Shown here: one piece after another, positions 11,733-24,300 of the stretch
Layout: each line of letters begins with the position of its first letter
Numbering within the stretch: the stretch's first letter is position 1
Origin: Acanthopleura granulata
Taxonomy: Eukaryota; Mollusca; Polyplacophora; Chitonida; Chitonidae
Assembly (NCBI GenBank): GCA_016165875.1
Contig: JABBOT010000080.1
Span: forward strand, 50,085,159-50,149,158
Length of the DNA: 64,000 nucleotides
Direction of reading: 5' to 3'
Position numbers and translations under genes: made by a program
The notes under the pieces: generated by a model
The model's database searches: none
Told to the model about the DNA's origin: nothing
Seen by the model: only the letters and a program-made list of their open reading frames with translations

Positions 11733-13216
11733 ATGCGATTTCATATATCCTGTCCTTGTGATATAGTAATAAGCCGTGTCTGGCCCGTGGTTTTCACTTA
11801 TGTTTTGCCGCCAATATATGTCTGGGGATGGATCCTAAACTCGGCAGAAATCCACTCGTATGCCCTCCGATCGAAGGGACTCGTCTCGTGCATCGTCTTG
11901 TGGAAGTGGCGCCTTAATCCCTTCCAGAATACAGCGCACTTGATAGTACACGTGGATGTGGAATACAGAGTTGCTTACTGTAGTATTCGCAACAAGGTGA
12001 TTTTACTTTGACACCCCGCATCCTACGGCGAAACTGAGTTGGTTCTGCCACCACGCCATCGGTTGTGTATGCCATTTCTCGACCAGTGGTTCGCTCTTGA
12101 TTTTTGGTAAATTGTAGCTTTCAAGCACCTTTTGTAAGGGTGGAATGGGTGGAATAAATGAAGGAGAAAAACAACCAAACTGATGCCTCACAAAGAAATA
12201 TTTGTCCACCTGAACGAGGTGAGCTCATCCGAAAATATGGTCACAAGTGGCTCTACTTTTCTCAGAGCAGTCCCGGTATACGAAAAAGACATGAACTGCG
12301 GAAGGACGGCGACATTTGCCGATCCACAGTACAAAAGACTGACGGCTGGCACTAAGTCGGGGCTTACTGTAAAGGTATTAAACAATCGCGGCCAACCTAT
12401 AGATACAACATATTTAAGCGTAACTACACATTCGTCGGCGTGACGGACCCAGTGGGCCCTAGCTGAACTGAAATGGCCTCATCGGATCTGGAAGATGTCG
12501 ATGGTTTTGAGCGGCAAGGGGTGGATGGATGGATTTACGCCTTCCAATTCCGGCAAGATGTTTATGTACGAAAGAAGGTGTCGTTGGGAAAATCTGAAAT
12601 ACCACCGAAGTCGAATGAGCTCGCCGATATGGATATGGAAGCCCCGAATCAGCACCAAAAACTCAGCCTGGTTCTGGTTCTCATAATCCTGAGAATAGGA
12701 TATATGGTCACGTTAAATCGGATGATCAGAAATGGGACATTGACCTTGTAGTCACCCAGGCCCTATTGTAATCAGCACAGGGTGGTATTGTTCGAAAGGT
12801 TTTGAATAGTGGTACAGCTTACCTCTCGTACACGGCCCAAGGAGATGAACCTCATGTGAGGCTACTGCCGGAGGGGGGTCATTCGATCGGAGGAGGTCCA
12901 GACACAGTATCTTACCTCGATATCAACACACCATTTCGTGAGTTTGACGCTGTTCTCCTTCATTCCATAATCATACTGGGTATTGTATTGGGTAATAATC
13001 CAGTTTCTAAACCCTTCAACATTCTTCCTGGTATCGGTATGGTTGCAAAGGCATGCCGGTAAAAGCGTAACGATCGTTGTAAAAATGCTTCCGGATGGAG
13101 CCCATCAAGTTGAGACGACGTTAGACGATGTCCAGGCCGGTGCGCCACAAATTGTCCGGATGAACCGCATTAATCTAAGCATGGCGTTATGTGAAACGGT
13201 TAAGAAAAAGTTTTAA
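11733..13216 (+). pseudogene. Polinton plus-strand gene remnants, possibly minor capsid
   Basis: Successive short plus-strand open frames at 11733-12011, 12183-12443, 12473-12751, 12802-13062 and 12983-13216 look like one or two genes broken by frameshifts. Readable blocks include GTKSGLTVKVLNNRGQPIDT and KSVTIVVKMLPDGAHQVETT followed by DDVQAGAPQIVRMNRINLSM. Position and strand-rich content would suit the minor capsid/penton gene found in Polintons, but I cannot identify a diagnostic motif, so that role is inference only. Confidence 0.4.
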
Positions 13217-13264
13217 ACCTATATCGGTTTTAGAATTAAACATTCTAAGGGCGTCTACATAAAG

Positions 13265-13657
13265 ATGGCAAATCGACTGTATCCAGAATTAGATGCTCCA
13301 TCTGAAAAAAGAGTTGGAAAGTGAGAGAGATGCCAGAGCTGCTCTATATAAAAAATATCACAGGGCAGTCAACGCAGTTAATGGGATTGATACCTCGCTA
13401 TTCACGGTAAGTATGGGCATGGGTGCCACAGGTGTCGGAGTGTTGTCCTCAATAATTGCGTCCTGATCAGTGGGGTGAGGAAGTTTGTAAGCCGGCGTCT
13501 GTCCGTGAAATGTAAGAAACACAGTGAAATTCGCTTACTGGCTGATAGTAAGCTTAATATTATTACAGACCACGTCTCTACAGAGCTGATTGACGTTAAG
13601 ATTTCGGATACTGAGTTTCGGTTAATACTCAAAGAAGTCGAGAAATACAAAAAATAA
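13265..13657 (+). pseudogene. Polinton uncharacterised protein with glycine-rich hydrophobic core
   Basis: From the ATG near 13265 (MANRLYPELDAP) a frame change leads to ERDARAALYKKYHRAVNAVN, then a hydrophobic Gly-rich segment (MGMGATGVGVLSSIIAS), a stop and frame change near 13465, then KFVSRRLSVKCKKHSEIRLL and a C-terminal acidic/basic block ending at 13657. This arrangement recurs in invertebrate Polintons as an uncharacterised protein, likely membrane-interacting. Activity is unknown. Confidence 0.55.
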
Positions 13658-14904
13658 AATAGCAGATTCGAGCGGGCACATCACATTACTCGATTTCATT
13701 AGATAAGAAACTAAAGACGAGTTAGTGCAGCAGGGACGGGGAGGCTCGAGAGGCACTCCTAAAAAAGCTATCCACCAATTGAACTTCTCGACAGAGAGGT
13801 GGGATACCGGAGTTTAATATACTTGTACTATTACTCGCAAGTCGGCTGTAAGATGTGTCCATCAGCATTTGGGGTCAAGTGGGGGTTAGCTGTGTATATT
13901 ATACAAAAACTTTACAACTGTATACAAGACGAGAGAGATGAAATCACCAGACTCAATGATCTAATTGAATTTGGGTTATCAGACCTCAATGACAAAATAG
14001 ATGAGGTTATCAAGGCCGAGTCGCCAGACTCCAACTGACGGATTACTTGGAATCTCCTATAATACTGATTGGTTGAAGTATAAAAAACAAAAGCCGTGTC
14101 ACGTCCCGCCAGAGTCCGTAGGGTTTTAATTTCTTTTTGATTCACGAGCTTTGGGACTCTGGAGGCCTTTTTCCAATGGGAAGTGCTTTCCATAGGCCTG
14201 TGGGAACTGGTCGCAAATGTTAGGCTTATAAGCCTTCTGGAATAACACACCCGTCCTCGGGCTGAACCAGGCTAGGGGTTTTGAACCCCCACATGTGAGG
14301 CTGGCGAGTACCGTATCGGTCTTTGGAGATCCCACTGCTCCACCCGCCTTTCGAGTATCTTCGAGTAGCAGCGAAGTTATAAATGTATACCTCCCAAACC
14401 CTGTTGCATATATTGGTCGCAAAAAAGTACCTATCTTATGTAGAAAGACGCGCTGATAAAGAATATCACGTTAGTTTTTGTCCAGAGCGATAATTTCCCT
14501 GAATTCCGCCGATAAAAATATGCCAGTCTTCTATCCCACAGTGACACGCGGTATACATGGCGCATATACTGAGAGCCCGGTTCACATTGAAAATCGGTAA
14601 TATAGCCTCCGGATGCTTCTATATTTACACCAGCTAGTTGTAGATTGTATTTTATCAACCGTCAAAACTGATGTATACATGAGAAGAGGAGCTAATATAT
14701 GGCAGTGCTTTACACAGTCCTGGTATACACATATATAGTTTAGGAGACTTAAATATAAGCGCTTACTCTAAGCCTGTGTTATATATAACGAACCCGGATG
14801 TATGTTAGCTTTGAACTATGAAGAGCGCAAAATACACGTAGGTAATACCTGCTGGCCTTTAATCTTAGATCGATGTATGCGGCTCCGGTCTACATTACGT
14901 ACAC
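13658..14904. other. Polinton right arm, decayed small ORFs
   Basis: Fragments on both strands: plus 13799-14038, minus 13912-14250, minus 14126-14422 and minus 14431-14658 (block LAGVNIEASGGYITDFQCEP). These are presumably broken element genes. None has a motif that I can assign. Confidence 0.4.
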
Positions 14905-15237
14905 AACCGGGACACACTTGCGGATTTTGGCTAGGTGGACTGTGCAGTTCAATCACCACAGGTATACGCACAACGACACGTATCTCTAAATGGAGAGCCG
15001 GGCCGGCGGGGGTATTGGGCCGTCCCTGGGGCTATTATTGTATATACATAACCAATCGCCAATTATTTATGAATGTGGATGTGCTCCGGCCTGCATAAAC
15101 AATCGCCAATTATTTATGTAGCTGGAAACCATATGGCTTGATGTGTAGCAGAAATTAGCGGGAACTGGGGCTAGGGGCCACCCTGGATCGTGGGAGGGCT
15201 CCCAATAAAAAGTGCACTCACACTCCCTGCTGCTGAG
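14905..15237 (-). repeat. Polinton right terminal inverted repeat
   Basis: It matches the left repeat in reverse complement from its outer end (AGTGCACTCACACTCCCTGC on the plus strand, about 15212-15231) inwards. It carries the same pair of interrupted palindromes (CATAAA...TTTATG-type, about 15038-15070 and 15089-15121). Confidence 0.88.
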
Positions 15238-15245
15238 ACTTGTAC

Positions 15246-15684
15246 TCATTACATTTAAGGGCAATTCAGACCGACCCCATCTAGAAAACCACTTCGTCCT
15301 TTATCCTCCAACTAGCCTAAAAGTACGAAGTCCCATGTTGTCCATGTTAGTGCCACACCAATGATCGTTACACTCTCCACGACTGGGTTATTGGGTGTTG
15401 CGATCGCTGCGACACTGCTGCTTCCTAAACTAGCCAGATAACCGAGTCGTGGACAGTGTAACGGCCACTGGTATGGTACTGGGATGGATAAGATGTGCTT
15501 CGTATTTTGAGGCTGGCTGGAAGGTAACACGAAAGACGAAGGTAAGATCACCATGTGCCTTTTTAGTTGCTGAACTTAGACGTTTTGGAATTTCCCAAAA
15601 CAGACTGAGACCTGTTATTACTGTTTTGTTGCCATCAGCAGAAGCAGCAAGGATCGGCATCATATCCAATATGGTAGAGAATGA
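15246..15684. other. No gene recognised
   Basis: The flank right of the Polinton contains overlapping open frames on both strands (plus 15449-15688, minus 15312-15554). Neither has motifs I know. Confidence 0.4.
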
Positions 15685-16003
15685 ATGAAGGAATGCTTAT
15701 TGTTTAACGCCCTACTCAAGAACAATTCACTTATACGAAGGCGGTGCCTTGGTGCAGGACGGATTGGTGCTGCCTCACCAAGACGACTTGCCGAAGACAC
15801 CCAACAAGCCCCCTCACCCAATCACATTATACTGACACCGGGCCGACCAGTCCACCCTCTATTATTGCTGAGCGCCTCGCAGAAGCAGAAGCAGAATGTA
15901 CCATTTTTTAAAGTCTTTGGTATGACCCGACCCAGGTTTGAACCCAGATCTCCCCGTCCGAAAGCGGACGCCCAACCAACTGCGCTATCCGGGCGGGTCA
16001 AGA
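15685..16003 (-). mobile_element. Composite tRNA-derived SINE (second family)
   Basis: On the minus strand the element begins at ~16003 with a tRNA-like head: A-box-like TAGCGCAGTTGG, a hairpin GTCCG/CGGAC and B-box-like GGTTCAAACC, closed by short complementary ends (GACCCG and CGGGTC). It runs through an unrelated body and ends near 15690 with a tail (plus-strand view: TTGTTTAACGCCCTACTCAA) related to that of the other SINE family. Internal Pol III promoter boxes look intact. A free-standing tRNA gene was considered and rejected because of the attached body and tail. Confidence 0.7.
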
Positions 16004-16009
16004 TGGTAG

Positions 16010-16293
16010 AGAAGATCGGCCTGTGTGCAAGCTTTGTCCAGTACCGTCCAGGAAGGAATTTTCGGATGTACGACGTTGCTGATCCTAAATCTGATCCCAT
16101 TTTTCTGCATCAGCATGATCAGCTGATACAGTTTTTGGAGAAAGGCGGAGTCAGGGGGTTCTATCTCTGGAATAATTCCCAATTTTCTGTACTTCTCAAG
16201 CTGCCGAAACGCAATGTGCCGCGAGAAATGTGTTCTAACATCTCCTACAGTACATCTACTTGGTCAGATGATCAAACAGCACGATTAGGTTAA
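16010..16293 (+). other. Unidentified open frame of about 95 codons next to the SINE
   Basis: The plus-strand frame that runs out of the SINE continues open to the stop near 16293 (blocks FVQYRPGRNFRMYDVADP and FLEKGGVRGFYLWNN). It has no recognised domain, no splice signals that I trust and no obvious partner exons. It could be chance or the remnant of another element. Confidence 0.2.
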
Positions 16294-17424
16294 CAACGCC
16301 CAGTTGCATTATGGAAGTATATGTGGCCACATTGCTTGTATTTTGGAGAATACTGATGCCAGTCATTGTGCCAATTCATCTTCTCTACAGTCTAAACATC
16401 TGTCCAAACCACCTGCCTTCCCCCCCCCCCACCAAATTTTACATATTCAATTTCACAGGAAAATAAACACTGTCAGAAAAAGGGCTAAATGGTGCTTTTG
16501 ACAGCCATTTTGTGTTTTTCGATTTTTGGTGCTTCTACGGTCAAAGTCAAACTGACATCCGCTCCGGTGATATTTGTGACCCACTGAACAACGCTGGTTA
16601 TTTAGTATGTCTGTAACAGACAGATGCCATCAAACGATAAAACTGCCTGTGTTGATTGACTGACAATTTGCCAACAGTCAAACCGTCATTGCTGCTCTGA
16701 TTTTACTCTTCATGCAGTAGTGTTTTATGTGGTATGATCAATGTAAAATGAGAATTACAGACATATTACTTCGTGAATAACTATCATAGTTTTATTAATA
16801 ATAACAGCTAAATAAAAACATAAGCGACAAGATAAAGCCGTACAAAAAACAAAACTAAATAACACAATACATTTACTACCCCTGATGTTTCAAGCAACGG
16901 CTGACCACGAGCCCAGCTCTTGGCATGGTGCTTTGCTCTGAAAGTACATGTAGTAGTGACACTTACTAACCTTTGGGTATACAATAGTTCTAGTGACACT
17001 TAAGAACATCTGGGTATACGATCCTTGGTTTTAGAACCTATTATGTCTTATTTCAAACTGACCACCTTAGTTTTACGTTGATAGGTTATACATTTAATCA
17101 GCCATTTAAAGCTAACTCCACACTTAACCCAGAGAAAAACTTGAACCTATATAAAGGTAATGTAAAATTTGTCCTACACCATTCAGTGAACTACCCCAAA
17201 TACATGTCAGACACAACCACCAAGACGTATGTTAGGATATAATAACCACAAATTTGACTTTAACGTCTATTCCTGATCCGAAATTCTCAGTTGATGTAAC
17301 AAGGATATTGTGGACAGACGAGGCTATGTTAATTACCGGAAATATCACATAAACACACGGTTGTATGGAGATGGGTGGGGGCAAGGGATTTACGGATGTA
17401 AGGAAGACGTGAACACACGGCTGT

Positions 17425-17560
17425 GGTAAAAAAAAAGATTGCGGGGGGGGGGGATTACGTAAGCATACGGCTGCAGCACATAAGGAAGACGTACGCTTGG
17501 AATCACAACCACACACGCACGCACGCACCCGCAAGCGCGCACACAAGCCTGGCTGCAGCG
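17425..17560. repeat. Low-complexity tract with G run and CACACG-type repeat
   Basis: A run of A, a run of ten G (about 17444-17453), then an alternating purine/pyrimidine stretch rich in CACGCACGCACGCAC near 17510-17545. Such tracts can adopt Z-DNA. Confidence 0.7.
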
Positions 17561-18339
17561 GAGGAAAGACGTAAGCTGGTATCACCATTCGCATTATATA
17601 CACAGAATATGAAATCTATACAGCACACGATGAACTTATCGCGGAACTGGTGAGCAAATAGACGCAGAAACAAAGATAGATGGAAAATAAAAAGCTAAAA
17701 ATGTTTTATGGATAGCTTATCAAAAATCTTAAAAAAGTTGTTGCACATATTTGCATTATGGTTGAAAGCGGTTTTCCATCATTTCCGGTGCACGCGGTCT
17801 GATGGGGTACAACCATTGGCGGCACACTGTGTCAATGAGTCGATACAGAACATTGTAAAACAACCACAGATCATCCGATATAATGGCAGGATTGTCCAGG
17901 AACAGTTGTCAAGTACACGCAAGTACCAGGAAAGTTCCAACCCCTCTAACATTGTAAATGGGAACAGGAGAACATATAAACAAACCACATGTCTGGTTTG
18001 CAGTATCAAAACACAGGTGTCAAACACAGGTACATATATATATATAAAAAAAAAAAACTGGAGCAAAGCCACCTGAATAAATCACGGGAGAGATGTCAGA
18101 CTGTTCCAGAAGAACAAGGGAAGTACAGTACGGCGGAGGTACAGTACGAGGGAGGTAATTACAGAGTACATGTTCATATAGCAGATCTTTTGTAAGTCCC
18201 TTCTACATGTTGGCATGAACTGGTACTAGGCAAGGTGTTTACTTACTGTCAGCTGGCTTACGTAAATGCTACATCAATATCACAGTGACAATTGCCATTT
18301 CGCTTGCCCAACATGAACATGTTTCTAAAGAAGATTGAT

Positions 18340-18594
18340 AATTTATTTACAATTTGAACACAGGGCTAGTGCGGTGCTCATAGCAAGCAGCCCAGTAGAC
18401 TGCCAATACAATAGGCACCCTGAACCATCTCTGTGTGGCAAACTTCGTGTCTTTATCAGAACAAATTCCGGAGCTGAAGTCACCAGAATAAGTCCGTCAT
18501 GCAAAACAGATGTGTCCATCAGCAAAGAAGGTGCTTTGGTTCCAACCAATGACTCCAAGTATGGATAATCGATGGTATTCATATGGATTCTAAA
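18340..18594 (-). CDS. Possible terminal exon of an unidentified gene
   Basis: On the minus strand a good acceptor (pyrimidine run CTTTTTTTAG ending at 18595) opens into a frame of 84 codons to a TAA at ~18340 (blocks DYPYLESLVGTKAPSLLMDT and SLPHRDGSGCLLYWQS). If spliced it needs an upstream exon ending with two bases of a codon. Joined to the last internal acyltransferase exon it would hit a stop at once, so it is not an alternative end of that gene in this frame. I do not recognise the protein and rate it as only possible. Confidence 0.2.
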
Positions 18595-21162
18595 AAAAGG
18601 AACAGTCAGTGGAGAGATTTCCTTGAGAACCAGTTCAAACATTCAACGGTGAAAAAAAATGCTCTCACTTGGAGTTTTCATTTAGGGTAAAAAAAATACA
18701 CATATTCTGAGTACATATAAATATACTGCATGTTGGAGGTTTGAAGATTTGGGCCTTTTTCGTTTTCTTCACCATAGATGGTATAACCTGTTCAGAATTT
18801 AGAGACCAACATATTTAATGCCTTAAAAATAATAAGAATCTTGGTACAAAAAAAGCTGCAGATTCACCGGTAAAAACAGCAGAACTAATGCACATGACTT
18901 GTCACTAAGCTGAACTGACCTACACTGAAACAGCAAGGACTGCTTGTCAACAATCTGCACTGGTTCACACAGAAACAACTACTTGCCTTCACAGAATGAA
19001 GACTTTCCAAGTCTTCCACACTTGAAAAATGTAATTATTTTTATTAAATGTATATTTTAGGTAAACCATACCAAATATGTTCAAAATTCCCCTGGATAAG
19101 GTTTTCTGTTCCATCAGAAATGTGGTAAAATATCTCCCATTGAGTGCACCACAACGAACGCTGTTCCAGGGCTTAGATAAATCTCTCTGTACTTCAGTCT
19201 TATCATGTAGTATACATGACTCCAGCTTGAGTGTGTCTAAAACTGTCCCACAATTCAACCTTTGACAATTGGTCCAAACTTTGCGCACTGTCTTCATAAA
19301 GTATGTTCCAACATTGGACATCCAACACTTGAGGACTCATGTGAGGGGAGGTAATTATGTAAAATTCATGGAGGAGCCACATGTACAACATACATTAACT
19401 TCCTTTACTCCAATGGAAACAAAAAAAAAATCCACGAAAGAAAAAAGAATATAGTGCTAATTCAAAAACACTGTTTACTGTCGGATTTGCAATATTCAAT
19501 GTCATAAAAATTACAAAGAGATTATTAAAACTCTGTTACAAATAGTAGTTTTAACGTTGCATGGAGCTCGGTTCATTGTAGAACATATACAAGAATGTGT
19601 ACAAGAGAATGGCTGAATATACACTGAATGTTACTGCTTTAACCTAGGCCAAAAATGCATGTGACCTTATTATACAACAGCCTGTGACATTTCCACTTTA
19701 ATGTACACCACACATTCTCATTTGGTGACAAATTTGGGTGTTGTCCTTACTGCTGTGCGTTGCATAGAACATCTGAATAACCTTACATGTATTGTAGCTT
19801 CTGCAATGCTTACTTAGGCTGAAGGAGGCTGTAAGAAACAATGAATACTGTTTCACCCTGCTTCATAAGCTCACAAAATTGGTATCTACATAAATCTATT
19901 AAGAGTATTCTCTTGAAGCACTACAATAACAACTATCTAACATATTATGGTGTTTCTTTCTTTAATATATCTACATCCTCCATATATTTCATCTGATATC
20001 TTACCTACACTACATAAATATATCACTTCATATCTCAGAAATGCTATATACCTTTTTCTCTTGTTTTACCATACAGCTATCATAGAACACAGCCATTTAC
20101 TACACAGCCCCAACAGTACATGATTGGAAGACATTCTATCCCATCTGCATCTTCATACAAAACTCTCTGAAGTCCAGTACAAAATGAATTCTGTATTAAA
20201 AATTCAGCTTTCTTTAGTGTTTACTGGATAGACTGAAAAGGACAGCATTTGAGAGAGCAAAAGAAAAACTCAACAAATATTATGGCAGGACAATTTCCCC
20301 TCTTCGTTCAGTGACAACAGTTCTTACACACATAAATGAGTAGCATTCCCTTATAAGTTGCTTTACAATTTCACTTTCATTTTGTACAGAACTTGTAATT
20401 AAGACAAAAAAATAAAATTAAACTTGTTATTCAACAATATTTTTTTTTTAACACTCAGTTTTCGCATGTATGTACATTTCATTCCATAAATTGTGTTTTA
20501 AAGCTGCTAACACAAAATGACAAGATCGAAAACAAAATATGAAAAAGAATTACTCTTCCATTCTGTTTTTATACAAACAATAAAGCTGATATTGCATGAA
20601 CACAAAAAGAGTCCTATTCACCAGGTGTGCTCTTCAAATCATTCAACATGTATTCAATAAACCAAAACCCATCAGATCTAGGAAAACACAACAAAACATT
20701 GTATTGACTTTATCATATTAAGAGAATACACAGTATGTATTAAGTTTCAACTGTTGGATGAAAAACAGTCTTTCAAAAAATGTTAAATCAACAAATGCAA
20801 AATCAATTGGGACACTTTCACAAAAATTCATACATGACATTTCAATACTTGCTTTGCATACATGACACTGGCTACATTATGACATGATGCAAATTGATTT
20901 ATCAAGAATATCACCCAAAACAATCGTCTTATGAAGTTTTGTGAAGGTACAATCAAGAATTTTGTACATTCTAAAGACAAACTCCCTTTAATACATTGAA
21001 CATCATTCATCTCTGCACTGCATTCTTAACTGACAGCCTGCTGGTAAAAATTTGATTCATACTTTTGTCAAATAGAATTCCACATTTCGAACTAATCATT
21101 CCAGGCTCTCCAAACTGAATCTATTACTTCAAATGTAAAAGGTAAAAATTAAAATGAACAGT

Positions 21163-21320
21163 TCATTCGGACTTGTTCGGCTGGTCATTGCCACTGTCTC
21201 CCACTGAATGACAGTCTCCGGCCGAATGGCCATTCTGTTTACTCGACTCAGACATCTCCCGATACGTCAAAAACAGCTTAGCATATTCAGGCTTCTTTTC
21301 TGCACAGGCTTGAAACTCCT
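21163..21320 (-). CDS. LPCAT: LPCAT last coding exon
   Basis: Acceptor TTTCCAG at the 21321 side. It encodes EFQACAEKKPEYAKLF and LTYREMSESS followed by a hydrophilic Ser/Gly/Asn tail ending NKSE, stop TGA at 21163-21165. The KPEYAKLF block is shared with vertebrate LPCATs. Confidence 0.96.
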
Positions 21321-24300
21321 CTGGAAAGACAAGAAAGAAAACATTTCAGTGCTGAGTAGCATTCTTCAGAATTTCACACTGAATCTTTGAACAAGGCCAT
21401 ATACATACATGACCTACAGTTTGGGTCATCGCTTACTTTCGTCCTGGCTGAGTGGGCGGTGAGATGACACAAGAGGGTGATTAGCATTCCAAGCTTTGCA
21501 TTACCATGAAGGACAGCGTGCGTGGCTAACCTGCACTAGACTGACTTCATCAGGTGTTAATTTCCAGACCACTCTCACCTCACAAACCTGTAAATTCCAA
21601 CACTGTCTCAAAGCATGACCATGCAAAACAGGAGGACTGCTTTATGCCTCTCCAGTTGACTTCGTTAACATATGAGCCACACTGCATACATTGCTAACCT
21701 ACATTTATGGGGGGGAACACTAAACTTTTCAACTTGTTCCTGAAGGTTGCTAGATCATTGCCCAAACGCTTAACTATTCAGGTTATGTAGGTGAAGGTCA
21801 ACAGATCATTGCCCAAATGCTTAATTGTTCAGGTTATGCCAGTGAAGGTCACCGGATCATTGCACAAATGCTGAACTGTTCAGGTTAGGTATGTCGTCAT
21901 CAATTCATTGCAAAAACGCTTACCTGTTCAGGTTAGGTATGTCGTCATCAGTTCATTGCACAAATGCTGAACTGTTCAGGTTAGGTATGTGAAGGTCATC
22001 AGTTCATCGCAAAAACGCTTAACTGTTCAGGTTAGGTATGTGAAGGTCTACAGATCATTGCTCAAACGCTTACCTGTTCAGGTTATGTTGGTGAAGGTTG
22101 CCAGATCATTGCACAAATGCTTAACTGTCCAGGTTATGTATGTGAAAGTTGAAGAATCGTTGCCCAAACGCTTAACTGTTCAGGTTATGTAGGTGAAGGT
22201 CACCTAAGCATTGCCCTAATGCTTCAGTGTTCTGGTTATGTATGTGAAGATTGCAAGATCATTGACAAACATTTAATTGTTCAGGTTATGTAGGTGAAGG
22301 TTGTCAGATCATTGCAAAAACACTTAACTGTTCAGGTGAGGTATGTGAAGGTCACCAGGTCATTGCAAAAATGCTGAACTCTTCAGGTTATGTAGGCGAA
22401 GGTCACCAGATAATTGCCCGAACGCTTAACTGTTCAGGTTATGTATGTGAAGGTAGCCGAATCATTGCCCAAACGATTAACTGCTCAGTTCAGGCAGGTG
22501 ACGGTCGACAGATCATTGCAAACACGCTTAACTGTTCAGGTAATGTAGTTGAAGGTTGTCCAATCATTTACCAAACGCCTAACTGTTGAGGTAATGTAAG
22601 TGAAGGTCGTCCAATCATTGCCCAAACGCTTACCTGTTGAGGTAATGTAGGTGACGGTTTTCTAATCATTGCCCAAACACTTAGTTGTTGAGGTTATTCA
22701 GGTGAAGGTCGTCTAATCATTGCCTGAACACTTAACTGTTCAGGTAATGCAGGTGAAGGTTGTCCAATCATTGTTCAAATGCTTAACTGTTCAGGTTATA
22801 TATGTGAAGGTCGTCAGGTTATTGCGTTCTCTGTGCGTTGTCCACCACCTAGTTTACACCACAAACACACACCTGCAAAGGCATGATAAGCTTGCACATT
22901 TACGCCAGCACATGGGAACAAATTCAGCACAAATGACCATGGCCACTGGGCTAACTGCTCCACAAGAGAAGGTAAAAAAGTCAACATATCAATGACTGAT
23001 AAAGACCTGATTGCAATAAACTCTGACACACCCCCACCACCATCCTTACAACCGAAACTGATCTCCAATTGCAGAAGAGTTATAACCTTCTGCCATATCA
23101 TTTCAGGACCTGTCAGTTAACTCAGGGTTTCCAAAACTAGGAACTAAAAGGTACAACACTTTGTAATTCCCAGGGATAAACTACTGTAGGCTTTAATTGT
23201 TTCCCCACATTTCCTATAACCCCTTCCAGTATGTCCCTCTCTAGGATGGTGGCTGTATTTTCTGACTGTCATACTCACCATATGTAATCTTGCCATCTTC
23301 ATCAGTATCCACTTCGTTGAAGAGCTCATGTGTATCTATGTCGCTCATCCCAAAAGCGTGGAGTAAAATCTGTGAGAGCTCATCCTCAGTGATGTATCCC
23401 TTCCCCTCAGAATCAAAAAGCTGCAAAAAAAAAAAATAAAAAATAAAAAAAGAAAAACAGAAGGTACATGCAGCCCAACATAAAACCGTTCCTGCTGATA
23501 GTAGAAAATCTACTTCAAACGAAAGTTATTTGTTGAACCAGTCTGGTGCATTAGTCTCTATTTCAATTATCCACATTTTCCAGGCCTGAATTTTCCCAAA
23601 CAGGGACAAATGCCCTTCAAAGCACTGAATAAAAATATGGCCTTTAAAGCTCAGTTACAATCTGAATATTCAAAGGCACATTTGATAATATATCTTCAGA
23701 TGCAGAATGCCATGGTGCTTCTGATGAACTTCACCTCATTTTTGTATTCTTCTTCATCGGCAAAACTTTTGAAATGGGTTGAAGCCCTCACTTTAATACA
23801 ACTGACACCTTCTTGCACAAAGGCACTGTAAGCTACAATCATTTATTTTAGTTAAAATTACAATCAGTATGCCCCAGTTGCAAATACTTACAAAATTAAT
23901 TTTGAGTACAAATACTTGCCTTCAGTAGCCAGCTGGTTAGTAATTTTCAACTCAGTTTGCAGAAGTGTGCGATTCACATGTTTCAAAAAGCATCATGAAA
24001 AGTTTTTCACATGTGGCTTGCTGCTGAGTCATGACGATGTAGAACTCAGAAAGAAAAGGTTACTGACTTGCACAACCAGGTTTATGTACATGTACAATCT
24101 GGCCTACAACAATGATTGTAACATCTGAAGTGAGTGGTCAGTGTTGGTCAAAGGAAATGAGCATGATCAGTGGTGGTGAGTGCTGGTCAGTGGTAAATGT
24201 TGATCAGTGGTGATGAGTGTTGGTCAGAGCTCAGTGTTGGTCAATGGTTATGAGTGTGATCAGTGTTGGTCAATAGTTATGAGTGTGGTCAGTGTTGGTC

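Larger units (their letters stand above)
4325..15245. mobile_element. Degenerate Polinton/Maverick DNA transposon, about 10.9 kb
   Basis: Long inverted repeats bound a cluster of genes typical of self-synthesising Polinton elements: a DNA polymerase B fused to a helicase (plus), an rve integrase (minus), a major capsid protein (minus) and several small virion-type genes on both strands. Intact Polintons are usually 15-20 kb. This one is shorter, and I could not find the FtsK/HerA-type packaging ATPase or the adenovirus-like cysteine protease, so part has probably been deleted. Every long gene carries stops and frameshifts, so the copy is dead. The exact termini and the expected short target-site duplication could not be fixed, because both ends run into CAGCAG-type repeats. 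GC content is clearly higher than in the surrounding AT-rich DNA. Confidence 0.9.
16294..21162. other. Intergenic DNA and probable 3' UTR of the acyltransferase gene
   Basis: AT-rich and without recognised genes. The right part probably holds the 3' UTR of the minus-strand gene that stops at 21163; AATAAA hexamers on the minus strand exist (for example 19040-19045), but I cannot tell which, if any, is used. One possible terminal coding exon is listed separately at 18340-18594. Confidence 0.5.

Noticed and set aside
4325..15245. Target-site duplication of the Polinton
   Set aside because: The bases next to both ends are CAGCAG/CTGCTG, which extend the inverted repeat rather than form a direct repeat; no 5-6-bp duplication was convincing.
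15925..16003. Free-standing tRNA gene on the minus strand
   Set aside because: The A/B boxes and closing stem are there, but the anticodon arm does not fold cleanly with a 7-base loop and the sequence continues into a SINE body and tail.
21740..22830. CRISPR-like regular repeats
   Set aside because: Units are contiguous and diverged without unique spacers, and the context is a metazoan intron; the same applies to the other arrays.
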